Shown: piece by piece, positions 16,224-25,466 of the stretch
Layout of the letters: each line of letters starts with the position of its first letter
Position numbering within the stretch: position 1 is the first letter of the stretch
Assembly (NCBI RefSeq): GCF_042685745.1
Contig: NZ_JBHUNT010000001.1
Coordinates: 4,774,001 to 4,838,000 of the forward strand
Source: Prauserella_A oleivorans
GTDB lineage: Bacteria > Actinomycetota > Actinomycetes > Mycobacteriales > Pseudonocardiaceae
Direction: 5' to 3'
DNA: 64,000 nucleotides
The notes under the pieces: model-generated
Database searches by the model: none
Told to the model about the DNA's origin: nothing
Seen by the model: the letters and a program-made list of their open reading frames with translations, nothing else
Position numbers and translations under genes: made by a program

Positions 16224-17596
16224 GAGGCCCACACCGGGATCGCTCCAGTGGCGAACGCGACGGCCAGCATGACGATGCTCGCCAGCCACGCCCAGCCGAG
16301 CAGGCTGCGGATGTGCTTGCCGATCTCGACGCCGGCGAGCCCGACCAGCAGGTAGAACGCGCCGGTCAGCGGGCTGATCGGGAAGCCGAGCGTCTCCTCC
16401 CCGATGAGTGCGGCCTGGGCGATGTCCGCGCCGCTGATACCGAACTGCTCTGCGACACCGGTCAGCACCGGCAGCACACCGAAGTAGAACGCGTCGGGAC
16501 CGAAGAGCAGGCTCAACGGGACGCCGAGCACGCCGACGATCAGCGGCAGCGCAGGCGCCGCTCCGCTCGGAATCGCCTCGGCCGCGGTCCTCGCCATCGC
16601 CTCGATCATTCCGCTGGCCTCGAGAATGCCGAGGAACACGCCCGCGGCCAGCAAGGTCGTGGCCATCAGCATCGCGCCCTTGGCATGGGCCTCGATGCGA
16701 TCCGTCTGCCGTGCGAGTCCCGGGTAGTTGACGATCAGCGCGATGACGAGCCCCGCGAGGAAGAGCATCTCCGGCGGCGCGACCGTGGCGACCAGGCAGC
16801 CGATCACCACGACGGTGAGCACGACGTTGAACCAGAACAACCGGGGCCTGCGAAGGTCATCCGCCGGGTCCGAGGTCCGGTCGGACGCATCCGCGGATCC
16901 GGTACCCACGGCGGACCCACCGGGCGGCGGCTCGGACGTGGCGCCGCCCGCGGCGACGGCCACGGGCTGCTCCGCACGCGCGGTGATCCGCTTGCTCTCC
17001 CGGCGACCGAGCAGCCACGCGATCACGAGCACGACGACGATGCCGGCAACCTGTGCGGGGATCAGGGGAACCCACAGGTCGTTCACCGGCACGCCTGTTG
17101 TGCTCGACGCACGCGCCGTGGGACCGCCCCACGGCAGCACGTTCATCACACCGGCACCGAGGCCGACGCAGGTCGCCAGGAGCAGTCTGCTCATGCCGAG
17201 CCGGTCGAAGATCGGCAACATCGCCGGGATGGTGATGAGGAACGTCGTCGCGCCCGCACCGTCCAGATGTGCCAAACACGCGAGCCCGGTCGTGGCGACA
17301 CAGACGGTGGCGGGCGAGTTTCCGGCGAACGCGACGATCCGCCTGATGATGGGGTCGAACATTCCGGCGTCGCGCAGGACGCCGAAGTAGGCGATCGCGA
17401 ACACGAACATCGCCGCCGTCCCGGCGACGTCGGCGATACCGTCGCCGGCGAACTCACCGACCTCGGCGGGGGTGAACCCGGCCACGAGGCCGGTGACGAT
17501 CGGTACCCCGGCCAGCGCGACCACGGCGGCGACCCGGTTGGTCAGCAACAGCACGAGGATCACGCCGACGGTCACAAAGCCCAGCAAAGACAACAT
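16220..17596 (-). CDS. CitMHS-family organic acid:cation symporter
   Basis: A 458-residue membrane protein of the citrate-metal:proton symporter family, with about twelve helices and conserved runs such as HLDGAGATTFLITIPAMLPIF and NVLPWGGPTARA. A polar insert of about 60 residues (219-277) in the middle is the usual cytoplasmic loop. The ATG at 17596 is chosen because GAGAGG precedes it; a GTG 18 bp upstream has no ribosome site. It probably imports a metal-complexed di- or tricarboxylate for the AtuA protein behind it. Confidence 0.88.
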   Translation of the reverse strand: MLSLLGFVTVGVILVLLLTNRVAAVVALAGVPIVTGLVAGFTPAEVGEFAGDGIADVAGTAAMFVFAIAYFGVLRDAGMFDPIIRRIVAFAGNSPATVCVATTGLACLAHLDGAGATTFLITIPAMLPIFDRLGMSRLLLATCVGLGAGVMNVLPWGGPTARASSTTGVPVNDLWVPLIPAQVAGIVVVLVIAWLLGRRESKRITARAEQPVAVAAGGATSEPPPGGSAVGTGSADASDRTSDPADDLRRPRLFWFNVVLTVVVIGCLVATVAPPEMLFLAGLVIALIVNYPGLARQTDRIEAHAKGAMLMATTLLAAGVFLGILEASGMIEAMARTAAEAIPSGAAPALPLIVGVLGVPLSLLFGPDAFYFGVLPVLTGVAEQFGISGADIAQAALIGEETLGFPISPLTGAFYLLVGLAGVEIGKHIRSLLGWAWLASIVMLAVAFATGAIPVWAS

Positions 17597-17720
17597 TGTC
17601 GCGGGACCTCTCACGTAGCGAACGGAGTTGCCGAGGGTCCGGTGGCCGCGGCGAAGATCACCACGGTGCCTTCCGGGGACTCGGCCCCGCCAGTCTGCAG
17701 CGCCGACCTTCTACCGTCCA

Positions 17721-17745
17721 GCATTGGTTTCGCATAGATTGATGC
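17721..17745. promoter_or_regulatory. Possible LysR-type operator
   Basis: GCAT (17721-17724) and ATGC (17742-17745) are inverted repeats in the divergent region between the CitMHS operon and the LysR gene, immediately before the latter's start. Position and symmetry fit an autoregulated LysR site; the core is short, so this is tentative. Confidence 0.35.
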
Positions 17746-17748
17746 ATC

Positions 17749-18687
17749 GTGAGCATCGATCTCTCCGTGCGGCACCTGCGGGTCGTGGTCGCGGTGGCCG
17801 ACGCGGGCGGCTATACCGCCGCCGCCCGCGTGCTCCACATCGCACAGTCCTCATTGAGCAGAGCGGTGCTGGAGATCGAGCACCGGATCGGAGTTCCGCT
17901 GTTCGAACGCACCACCCGGCACGTGCGTCCGACGCCGGACGGCGAGGAGTTCCTCGTGATCGCACGCCGCCTGCTGGCCGACTTCGACGCCGCGCTCAAC
18001 CACTTCCAGGGCTACCTCGAAGGAAGCCGCGGCTGCGTCGCGATCGCGGCTTTGCCGTCGCTCGCCGGCAGCATGCTGCCCGCCGTGCTGTCGGCGTTCC
18101 GGGAAGGCAGACCGGAGGTGACGGTGTCCGTGCGAGACGGGTTGGCGGATGAGGTGCTCGCGCACGTGCTCGGCGGCACCGCCGACCTGGCGGTCACCGT
18201 GTCCCCCACGGTGCCCGCGAACCTCAGCGCCACGCGGATAGCGGTCGACCGCTTCGTGTGCGTGTTCCCGCCCGGCCACCGCTTCGACCAGCGCAGGCGC
18301 CTCACCTGGCGCGACCTTGACGGGGAACCGTTCGTCGCCTTCGACCACAGGACCAGCATCCGCGCCTACGTCGACCGCACGCTCACCGACGTCGGTGTGG
18401 AGCTGGGGCCGATCACCGAGGCCCGCAACATCGGCGCGGTCGCCGGACTGACCGCTGCCGGGCTCGGGGTGTCGATGGTGCCTGCACTCGTCGTGCCCAT
18501 GATGGGGTTCGCGGCGCTGCACCGGCGGGCCGCGACCGGGCCGGTGGTGGAGCGCGACATCTGCCTCGTCCACGACCCGAACCGCCCGCTGTCCCGGCCC
18601 GCCCGAGCGCTCATGGACACCCTGCTCGACGCCTCGTCGCACGACCTGGAGCTGCCTTCCGGCGCCCGCTGGACCACCGGGACGTGA
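17749..18687 (+). CDS. LysR-family transcriptional regulator
   Basis: A 312-residue LysR protein. The N-terminal winged helix is clear (LRVVVAVADAGGYTAAARVL, then AQSSLSRAVLEIEHRIGVPLF). The C-terminal substrate-binding domain begins near GCVAIAALPSLAG. It starts with GTG and is divergent from the CitMHS-AtuA operon, which it most likely controls in response to the transported acid. Confidence 0.93.
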   Translation: MSIDLSVRHLRVVVAVADAGGYTAAARVLHIAQSSLSRAVLEIEHRIGVPLFERTTRHVRPTPDGEEFLVIARRLLADFDAALNHFQGYLEGSRGCVAIAALPSLAGSMLPAVLSAFREGRPEVTVSVRDGLADEVLAHVLGGTADLAVTVSPTVPANLSATRIAVDRFVCVFPPGHRFDQRRRLTWRDLDGEPFVAFDHRTSIRAYVDRTLTDVGVELGPITEARNIGAVAGLTAAGLGVSMVPALVVPMMGFAALHRRAATGPVVERDICLVHDPNRPLSRPARALMDTLLDASSHDLELPSGARWTTGT

Positions 18688-19053
18688 CGCCGGACCGGGG
18701 TGACCGATCGCTCAGTCGGGACCGTGGTCCAGGCCCGGGCCGCGCGGTCATGTGTCATAGTGCAAGGGATGGACGAGATCAACGACGACGTCGCCGGCAC
18801 CGAGGTCGTCCTCGTCAGCGGAGCCGGCGACCCCGGCGCTCCGGCGACAGCCGGACACCCCCGCTCTCCCCTCGCGGGCACGCCCTCGCCGCGGCCCCGG
18901 GAGCAGCCGATGCCGTGAGCTCGGCCATTCCGACGTCCCGGCCCGTGCCTTCTGCCGAGGTCACGGCCGTCGTCCAGGCAACAGACCCCGGTGCGCCGCG
19001 CAGGCCCCGCCTCGCGCTGACCGCATCCCCAGCTGGTCCGGAAAGGCAGTGCA
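18688..19053 (+). other. Gene-poor stretch with one doubtful short frame
   Basis: No recognised gene. A 49-codon frame from ATG 18769 (MDEINDDVAGTEVVLVSGAG) has a weak ribosome-site-like AAGGG and CATAGT upstream, but its second half is proline-rich low-complexity translation, so I do not call it. The promoter of the molybdopterin oxidoreductase gene should lie here but no clear boxes were seen. Confidence 0.4.
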
Positions 19054-21363
19054 GTGAACAGGAAAGCCCCGCTGTCCGACGTCGACGAGTCCGCGTTGCA
19101 GGTCGGTGAGGTGGAGGATCACGCCGCGGGGATGACCGCGGTGGGTGTGTCGCTCAAGCGTGCCTATGAGCAGATGGGCGTGGCGCGAACGGTCAGGACG
19201 CTGCCGTTGCTGAACCAGCGGCACGGGTTCGACTGCCCGGGGTGTGCGTGGCCGGAGCCGCAGGGGCGGCGCAAGCCGGCGGAGTTCTGTGAGAACGGTG
19301 CGAAGGCGGTCGCGGAAGAGGCGACGACCCGGCGGGTGACGCGCGAGTTCTTCGCCCGGTACCCGGTGGCCGAGTTGGCCGGCAAGAGCGACTACTGGCT
19401 GGGGCAGCAGGGCCGGCTGACCGAGCCGATGGTGCTGCGCCCGGGCGGCACGCACTACGAGCCGATCTCGTGGGAGGCGGCGTTCGCGCTGCTCGCCGAC
19501 GAGCTCAAGGCGATGGACTCGCCGGATCAGGCGTTGTTCTACACCTCCGGCCGCACCAGCAACGAAGCGGCGTTTCTGTACCAGTTGTTCGCGCGAAGCC
19601 TGGGCACGAACAACCTGCCGGACTGCTCGAACATGTGCCACGAGTCCTCCGGCGCGGCGCTGTCGGAGACGATCGGCATCGGCAAGGGCTCGGTGTCGCT
19701 GGCCGATCTGCACCAGGCGGATCTGATCCTGGTGGTGGGCCAGAACCCCGGTACGAACCACCCCCGCATGCTCTCCGCGTTGCAGGAGGCCAAGCGGGGC
19801 GGCGCGCGGATCGTCTCGGTGAACCCGCTGCCGGAGGCGGGGCTGATGCGGTTCAAGGACCCGCAGGGCGTGCGCGGCGTGCTCGGCAAGGGCACCGCGC
19901 TGACCGACGTGTTCTGCCAGATCCGCCTGGGCGGTGACCTGGCCTTCTTCAAGGCGATCGCGGCACGGTTGTTCGCACTGGAGGAGCAGGCTCCCGGCAC
20001 GGTGCTGGACCGGGAGTTCCTCGACCGCCACACCCACGGGTTCGACGCCTACCGCGCGCAGGCCCGGGACGTGGACGAGAAGGAGCTGCTGACCGCGACC
20101 GGTCTGACCAGTGAGCAGCTGGACGAAGTCGCCGAGCTGTTCGCCCGCTCGCAGCGGATCGTGCTGTGCTGGGCGATGGGGCTGACCCAGCACAAGCACT
20201 CGGTGCCCACCATCCGCGAAGCGGTGAACCTGCTGCTGCTGCGCGGCATGATCGGCAAGCCGGGCGCGGGTGTGTGCCCGGTGCGCGGGCACTCCAACGT
20301 CCAGGGCGACCGGACCATGGGCATCTGGGAGAAGATGCCCGAGTCCTTCCTGGCCGCGCTGGACACCGAGTTCGGCATCACCTCCCCGCGCAAGCACGGC
20401 TACGACACCGTCGACGGCATCCGCGCCATGGACCGTGGCGAGATCCGGGTGTTCATGGGCATGGGCGGCAACTTCGCCCGCGCGACCCCGGACAGCACGG
20501 TCACCGAGGCCGCGCTACGCCGCTGCCGCCTCACGGTGCAGGTCTCGACCAAGCTCAACCGCTCCCACCTCGCCACCGGCGCGACCGCGCTCATCCTGCC
20601 CACTCTCGGCCGCACGGAACGCGACGTACAGGCGAGTGGCACCCAGTTCGTCACGGTCGAGGACTCCATGTCGGTGGTGCATCGCTCCCGCGGCCGGCTC
20701 AAGCCCGCCAGTGAGCAGCTGCTGTCCGAACCCGCCATCGTCTGCCGGCTCGCCCGCGCCACCTTCGGCCCGGACCACCCCGTGCCGTGGGAGAGGTTCG
20801 AGGCGGACTACGACACCATCCGCGACGCGATCTCGCGCGTGGTGCCCGGCTGCGAGGACTACAACACCCGCGTGCGCACCCGCAACGGGTTCGTGCTGCC
20901 TCACCCGCCCCGCGACGCCCGCGAGTTCACCACCGACACCGGCAAGGCGAACCTCACCGTCAACGAACTCGTCTACCCCCGCGTGCCGGAGGGCCGCCTG
21001 CTGCTGCAGACCCTGCGCAGCCACGACCAGTACAACACCACCATCTACGGGCTCTCCGACCGCTACCGCGGCATCGAGAACGCCCGCCGCGTCGTGATGA
21101 TCCACCCGGACGACCTCGCTGACCTCGGCCTGTCCGACGGGCAGCTGGTCGACCTCATCAGCGAATGGACCACCGACGGCGTGACCACCGAGCGGCGTGC
21201 GGAGAACTTCCGCATCGTCTCCTACCCCACCGCCCGCGGCTGCGCCGCCGCCTACTACCCGGAGACCAACCCGCTCGTCCCGCTCGACTCGGTCGCCGAC
21301 GTCTCGAACACACCGACGTCGAAGTCCGTCGTCATCCGGCTCGAACCGGCCACGCAACGGTAG
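19054..21363 (+). CDS. YdeP-type FdhF/molybdopterin oxidoreductase
   Basis: A 769-residue molybdopterin enzyme of the YdeP group in the formate-dehydrogenase-like family. Cys61, Cys64 and Cys79 (CPGCAWP and FCENGAK) mark the N-terminal iron-sulfur region typical of YdeP. Further motifs are CSNMCHESSG, VVGQNPGTNHPRM and a C-terminal cofactor-binding domain. The start is a GTG with a purine-rich GGAAAGG upstream. The E. coli relative is linked to acid resistance, but its electron donor is not known. No FdhD or electron-transfer subunit is beside it here. Confidence 0.9.
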   Translation: MNRKAPLSDVDESALQVGEVEDHAAGMTAVGVSLKRAYEQMGVARTVRTLPLLNQRHGFDCPGCAWPEPQGRRKPAEFCENGAKAVAEEATTRRVTREFFARYPVAELAGKSDYWLGQQGRLTEPMVLRPGGTHYEPISWEAAFALLADELKAMDSPDQALFYTSGRTSNEAAFLYQLFARSLGTNNLPDCSNMCHESSGAALSETIGIGKGSVSLADLHQADLILVVGQNPGTNHPRMLSALQEAKRGGARIVSVNPLPEAGLMRFKDPQGVRGVLGKGTALTDVFCQIRLGGDLAFFKAIAARLFALEEQAPGTVLDREFLDRHTHGFDAYRAQARDVDEKELLTATGLTSEQLDEVAELFARSQRIVLCWAMGLTQHKHSVPTIREAVNLLLLRGMIGKPGAGVCPVRGHSNVQGDRTMGIWEKMPESFLAALDTEFGITSPRKHGYDTVDGIRAMDRGEIRVFMGMGGNFARATPDSTVTEAALRRCRLTVQVSTKLNRSHLATGATALILPTLGRTERDVQASGTQFVTVEDSMSVVHRSRGRLKPASEQLLSEPAIVCRLARATFGPDHPVPWERFEADYDTIRDAISRVVPGCEDYNTRVRTRNGFVLPHPPRDAREFTTDTGKANLTVNELVYPRVPEGRLLLQTLRSHDQYNTTIYGLSDRYRGIENARRVVMIHPDDLADLGLSDGQLVDLISEWTTDGVTTERRAENFRIVSYPTARGCAAAYYPETNPLVPLDSVADVSNTPTSKSVVIRLEPATQR

Positions 21364-21365
21364 GC

Positions 21366-21382
21366 GGCGGGGCGCTCCCGCC
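21366..21382. terminator. Small hairpin after the molybdopterin gene
   Basis: GGCGGG and CCCGCC pair around GCGCT just past the stop. It lies between convergent genes. There is no T-run and the stem is short, so it is a weak candidate. Confidence 0.4.
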
Positions 21383-21422
21383 GACGAGTCCGTGGCTCCG
21401 GCATCGTGGTTGGCGCTCCGGC

Positions 21423-21941
21423 CTACGAGTCGGATGGCTCGTCGTAGTCGCCTGGGTACGGCCCGGCCGAGTAGACCAGCCACTCGCTGCCGGACTTCTC
21501 GAGGATCACCACGTCCTCGACGATGCTGCCGTCGGGCAGGTTGAGCTGGAGGTCGAAGTTCTTGCGGGTCGCCGTCGAGTCCCCGGCGTTGGGCGTCGCG
21601 GACTTGAACCTCAGGCCGAGCTCCGCCATGCCGACCCAGTCGTTGTGGTCCTCGGTCTCCTCGCAGCGGATCGGGTTGTCGTCGGGCAGGTGGATCGCGG
21701 CGCCTGCCTCGCAGTCGCCGTTGGCCAGCGCCACGCCCCACGCCTCGGCGACGGACTGTGGGTCGGTCGTGTCCACCTCGCCCTCGGAGGCACCCTGACC
21801 CGGCGCGGCAGCGCTCTGGCTCGGGACAGGCGGCGGGCCGGAATCCTGCTCGGAGCTGCCCTCGTCCGAGCAGCCCGCCACCGTCAGTGCCAGGACCGCG
21901 GCCGCAGCCACCAGTCCAGGAGTCCTGCGCACGTGCACCAT
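21423..21941 (-). CDS. Hypothetical secreted lipoprotein
   Basis: A 172-residue lipoprotein: MVHVRRTPG, a hydrophobic stretch, lipobox LTVAGC with Cys at about 24, then a low-complexity Ser/Pro/Gln/Gly linker to residue 55. The folded part (SVAEAWGVALANGDCEAGAA) suggests an NTF2/DUF4878-like alpha-beta domain, as in many actinobacterial lipoproteins with a C...C pair. Function unknown. Confidence 0.7.
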   Translation of the reverse strand: MVHVRRTPGLVAAAAVLALTVAGCSDEGSSEQDSGPPPVPSQSAAAPGQGASEGEVDTTDPQSVAEAWGVALANGDCEAGAAIHLPDDNPIRCEETEDHNDWVGMAELGLRFKSATPNAGDSTATRKNFDLQLNLPDGSIVEDVVILEKSGSEWLVYSAGPYPGDYDEPSDS

Positions 21942-22073
21942 CTCCTTCGCTCACCGGGTCGGTTCACCGGTGCGACGTGACGCCGAACGATGTCGTTCCC
22001 TGCGGTGTGGCGCTCCCCCGCACGGAGGACCCACAACGGCGACGCGGGTTCGCCCACGGGGCCGTCGGCGACC

Positions 22074-22793
22074 TCAGGACCCGAGTGCCACCAGTTCCGC
22101 CGTCACGGCCGGCCACGCCGCGCTGAGCGGATCGATGATCTCGAAGTGCGCGGCCTCCGGCACCACGACGAGCTTCGCGCCCGGATGGGTGTCCACATAG
22201 GATTCGCTGACCGCCACCGGCAGCCGGTCCTCGGCGCCGTGCAGGAGGACGACCGGCCGTTCCGGAGCCGGCATCCGTACCGGGTCGAGGTCGGCACGGT
22301 CGTCGGGCGGCCCGCCGAGGAACGCGGCCACCGCACCGTCCCCGAGCCCGAGGCGGTGCGCGAGCATCAGGTCGGCGACCGGGGCGAGCGCCAGCGTGCC
22401 GAGCAGGCCCGCCGGCGGACAGGCCGACGACGCCCAGAGCGCGAGATGCCCGCCCGCGGAGTGGCCGGCGAGCACGACCTCACGGGCGCCCAGCTGCCCC
22501 GGCAGCTCGGCCAGCGCCGCCCGCACGTCGCCGACCAGATCGTCCGGCTTGCCCGGCACCCGACGGTATTCGATCGACACCACTGGCCAGCCGTCCTCGC
22601 GCAGCGCGACCGCGAGCGGGCGCGTGTGCGTCCGGTCGTACTGCGGAGTCCAGTACCCGCCGTGGACGAACATCAACAGCGGGTGGCGGGCGGTGCCGGG
22701 CAACCAGGCGTCGGCCACCTGCTCGGGCGCCTCGCCGTAGCGCAACGTGCGGTCGGGCTCCGGCGCGGAGCGCGTGAGCACGGAACGGTCCAT
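22074..22793 (-). CDS. Alpha/beta hydrolase, probable N-formylkynurenine formamidase
   Basis: A 239-residue esterase-fold enzyme. It has the oxyanion motif HGGYW (about residues 44-48), the nucleophile elbow GHSAGG, an acid in EDRLP and a late His in AAHFE, all as in the bacterial and eukaryotic arylformamidases of the BNA7 type. The ATG at 22793 has GGGAGG upstream. Kynurenine genes lie 3 kb away, which supports the formamidase reading (N-formylkynurenine to kynurenine and formate). A general esterase remains possible. Confidence 0.7.
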   Translation of the reverse strand: MDRSVLTRSAPEPDRTLRYGEAPEQVADAWLPGTARHPLLMFVHGGYWTPQYDRTHTRPLAVALREDGWPVVSIEYRRVPGKPDDLVGDVRAALAELPGQLGAREVVLAGHSAGGHLALWASSACPPAGLLGTLALAPVADLMLAHRLGLGDGAVAAFLGGPPDDRADLDPVRMPAPERPVVLLHGAEDRLPVAVSESYVDTHPGAKLVVVPEAAHFEIIDPLSAAWPAVTAELVALGS

Positions 22794-22833
22794 CACGGCC
22801 TCCCACACTGCGTCGTCATCGCCATTCTCACCG

Positions 22834-23850
22834 TCATCCTCTCCCGGCCGACCGGTCGAGCGCGGGCAGCACCCTGCTCCCGATCAGCTCGATCCCGCGC
22901 CGGGTGTCGAGCCCCTGCGGGGTGCCGAACTCGACGCGGCCCGCGCCCGCGTCGATGAGCCGCTGCGCCTGCGCGGCGACCTGGTCGGGCGTGCCGGAGA
23001 AGGCGAACAGGTCCAGCAGCTCGTCGGAGATCAGCGAACCGGCACCGTCGTGGTCCCCGGCGGCGACGCGGGCCTTGACCTCGGCCAGCAGCTCGTGCGG
23101 AACGTCCACGGTGGGGTCGAGGTCACCGACGACGCCGAGATACATCGCGACCTCCCGGCGCGCCCGGCGCCGCGCCGCCGCACCATCGAGGTCCACGACC
23201 GTGACGGCCCCGACGACAATACGGACCTCCCCGGGTTCCCGGCCCGCCACGAGCTCCCCGGGTTCGAGCCGCCCGCGCATCACCGGCAGCATCGCGGGGT
23301 TGGCGGTGCCGCCGATCTTGATCTCGTGGGCGAGGGAGCCCGCCATCGCGACGGCCCGTGGGCCCCACGCGCCGATCAACAGCGGCGGGTCGGGTCGGTG
23401 CGTCTCGTACCGCAGTGCGGCGCCGGGCGCCAGCTCGAAGACCTTTCCCCGGTATCCGGCGCCGTCACCGGCCAGCAGCCGGTAGATGAACTCCACCGCC
23501 TCGCGCAGGTGTGTGAGCGGCCTCGGCTGCGTGAGCCCGATGTCGCCGAGCCAGGTCCCCCGCGCCAGCCCGAGGTAGGCGCGCCCGTGTGAGGCGGAGT
23601 CGAGCGCCGCGAGCTGGCCGGCGATCTCGTACGGGTGCATCGAGTACGGGTTCCAGCAGGCGGCGCCCAGCCGGACCCGGTCGGTGACCCGCGCCATCTC
23701 CAGCAGCGCGGGCAGCGGCGGTTGGAACAGCAGGTCGGCGAACACGCTGAGCACGTCGATGCCGTGCGCCTCGGCGGCCGTCGCGAGCCGCGCGTACTCC
23801 GGGAACGGGAGGTTGCTCTGCAGGCCGAGCCCGATCTCCACGCGACTCAT
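22834..23850 (-). CDS. Luciferase-like (LLM) F420-type oxidoreductase
   Basis: A 338-residue TIM-barrel oxidoreductase of the LLM class. Typical parts are the N-terminal VEIGLGLQSNLPFPEYARLA, RVRLGAACWNPYSMHP and the LLIGAWGPRAVAMAG strand. Such actinobacterial enzymes often use coenzyme F420, but flavin is possible. The ATG overlaps the stop of the TIGR04076 gene (ATGA), so it is translationally coupled to it. The substrate is unknown. Confidence 0.85.
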   Translation of the reverse strand: MSRVEIGLGLQSNLPFPEYARLATAAEAHGIDVLSVFADLLFQPPLPALLEMARVTDRVRLGAACWNPYSMHPYEIAGQLAALDSASHGRAYLGLARGTWLGDIGLTQPRPLTHLREAVEFIYRLLAGDGAGYRGKVFELAPGAALRYETHRPDPPLLIGAWGPRAVAMAGSLAHEIKIGGTANPAMLPVMRGRLEPGELVAGREPGEVRIVVGAVTVVDLDGAAARRRARREVAMYLGVVGDLDPTVDVPHELLAEVKARVAAGDHDGAGSLISDELLDLFAFSGTPDQVAAQAQRLIDAGAGRVEFGTPQGLDTRRGIELIGSRVLPALDRSAGRG

Positions 23851-24167
23851 GTCAGGTCGCCGGAGTTCAGGGCACACCGCCGGGTGCGGTCGACGCGCAT
23901 GACGAGCCGTTCCTCGGGATCCGGGCAGGCGACGTGGCTGTCCCGTTCGAGCCAGTCGCCCTCGGGCAGGTCGCGTTGTTTCGCGGGCAGCAGCGGGAGC
24001 GCGGCTTGAAGTGCGTACACGCAGAAGTGCTTGCCCTCGGGAATGCGCAACTCCGCGCTGTTGGTCAGCTCGAAGTAGTCGCCGACGGCCATTCCGCACA
24101 CCGAGCGCCCCTCGATGCGCTCGACGGTCACCCGCAGGTCCCACAAGCTCATGTCCGGTTGTGTCAT
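23847..24167 (-). CDS. TIGR04076-family protein
   Basis: A 106-residue protein with the family pattern of two conserved Cys regions (SVCGMAVGDYFEL and VACPDPEERLVMRV) plus FCVYALQAALPLL between them. The family has no assigned function. It overlaps both neighbours by 4 bp, between the ABC ATPase remnant and the LLM oxidoreductase, implying an original operon of peptide transporter plus these two. Confidence 0.8.
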   Translation of the reverse strand: MTQPDMSLWDLRVTVERIEGRSVCGMAVGDYFELTNSAELRIPEGKHFCVYALQAALPLLPAKQRDLPEGDWLERDSHVACPDPEERLVMRVDRTRRCALNSGDLT

Positions 24168-25057
24168 GCCGCCCTTCCCGTGTCGTCGGCGTCCAGCCAG
24201 CAGGCGACCGTGTGGTCGTCACCCGAGAGTCGCGGTTCCTCGGCGCAGGCGGCGAACGCCTGCGGGCACCGGGCCCGGAACCGGCAACCGGTGCGCACGG
24301 CCGCCGGGTCGCCGGGCTCCCCCGCGAGCACACGCGGCAGCCCGGCGTCCGGGTCCGCGCTGGGGATCGCCTCGATCAGCGCCCGCGTGTAGGGATGCTT
24401 CGGGTCCCGCCACAGCCGCTCGGTCGGTCCGGTCTCGACGATCCGGCCGAGATACATCACCGCGGTGACGTCGGCCAGCCTGCGCACGAGTGCGAGGTCG
24501 TGGGAGATGAACAGCATCCCGACGTCCAGCTCTCGCACCAGGTGCGAGAGCACCTCCACCACCTGCGCCTGCGACGACACGTCGAGCGCGGTCACCGGCT
24601 CGTCGGCGATCAGCACGTGCGGGCGGGCGGCCAGGGCGCGGGCGATCGCGATGCGCTGCAGCTGCCCACCGGAGAACTGGTGCGGGAACCGCGTCGCGGC
24701 GGACTCGTCGAGTCCGACGCGGGTGAGCAGGTCCAGCGCGTACCGTTGCCGGCCCGGCTCGCGCCCGACGTCCGGTGGCACGCCGTCCAGCAGCTGGCTG
24801 AGCACCGTGCGGCGCGGGTTGAGCGACGAGTACGGGTTCTGGAACACCATCTGCAGACCGATCTCGGCACGCCCGCGCCTGCGCCGGCCCAGCGGCGTCA
24901 CCGGCTCTCCGCGCAACCTGACGTCGCCGTGTGTGGGCGCGGACAGCCCGGCCGCGACCCTCGCGAGCGAGGACTTGCCGCACCCCGACTCGCCCACCAG
25001 ACCGACGATCTCGCCGGGCCGCACGCCCAGCGACACCCCGTCGACCGCGCGGACCCG
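24164..25057 (-). pseudogene. Oligopeptide ABC transporter ATPase (OppF/DppF type), 5' end missing
   Basis: The ATPase core is intact: Walker A GLVGESGCGKSS, Q-loop QMVFQNPYSSLNPR, signature FSGGQLQR, Walker B VLIADEPVTALD, H-loop ISHDLALV and the C-terminal OppF extension with its cysteines. Similarity starts abruptly at RVRAVDGVSLGVRPG, about 20-30 residues short of the usual start, and beyond about 25057 the DNA matches an unrelated gene. A GTG at 25036 could permit a 290-residue product but has no good ribosome site. The permease, binding-protein and OppD genes that should accompany it are absent. Confidence 0.75.
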
Positions 25058-25060
25058 GCC

Positions 25061-25455
25061 CCGGCAACCCCGAACAGCACGAGGCGCTGCAGCTCACCGA
25101 GCCGAGCGTCTGGGACGACGCGATCGCCACGCTGGCCCGGCACGGCCACGACATCCCGGGCGACCTGCTGAAGCGGGACTTCTCCGTCGAGCACGAACCG
25201 CATCCCGCCGTCGAGGCGGCGTGGGTCGCCGTCCTCGGCGACGACGGGCCCGGTAACCACCTGCGCCTGCTCGCCGAAGCGCTGACCGAAGTGGCGGAAC
25301 GATTCGCCGAATGGCGTTACCGTCATCTCAGCGCGGTACGCCGTGCGATGGGCGCGAAGGCCGGCACCGGAGGCACCAACGGCATCGGCTGGCTGGAGCG
25401 GAGCATGGCCCGGGTGGTCTTCCCGGAGCTGTGGTCCGCCCGCACACACGTGTGA
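25061..25455 (+). pseudogene. 3' fragment of tryptophan 2,3-dioxygenase (kynA)
   Basis: About 130 C-terminal residues of a tryptophan dioxygenase: LTEPSVWDDAIATLARHG, then FAEWRYRHLSAVRRAMGAK with the haem-ligand His, GTGGTNGIGWLERSMARV and FPELWSARTHV, exactly the family's ending. The N-terminal half (family length about 260-290 residues), with the other active-site residues, is missing. No sensible start codon precedes it; the open frame merely continues antisense through the ABC gene. It ends 11 bp before kynU, so the original operon began with kynA. Confidence 0.85.
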
Positions 25456-25466
25456 GGAACGACGCC

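Noticed and set aside
18769..18918. A 49-codon gene before the molybdopterin oxidoreductase
   Set aside because: Weak ribosome site, Pro/Arg-rich second half and no recognised similarity; not distinguishable from chance.
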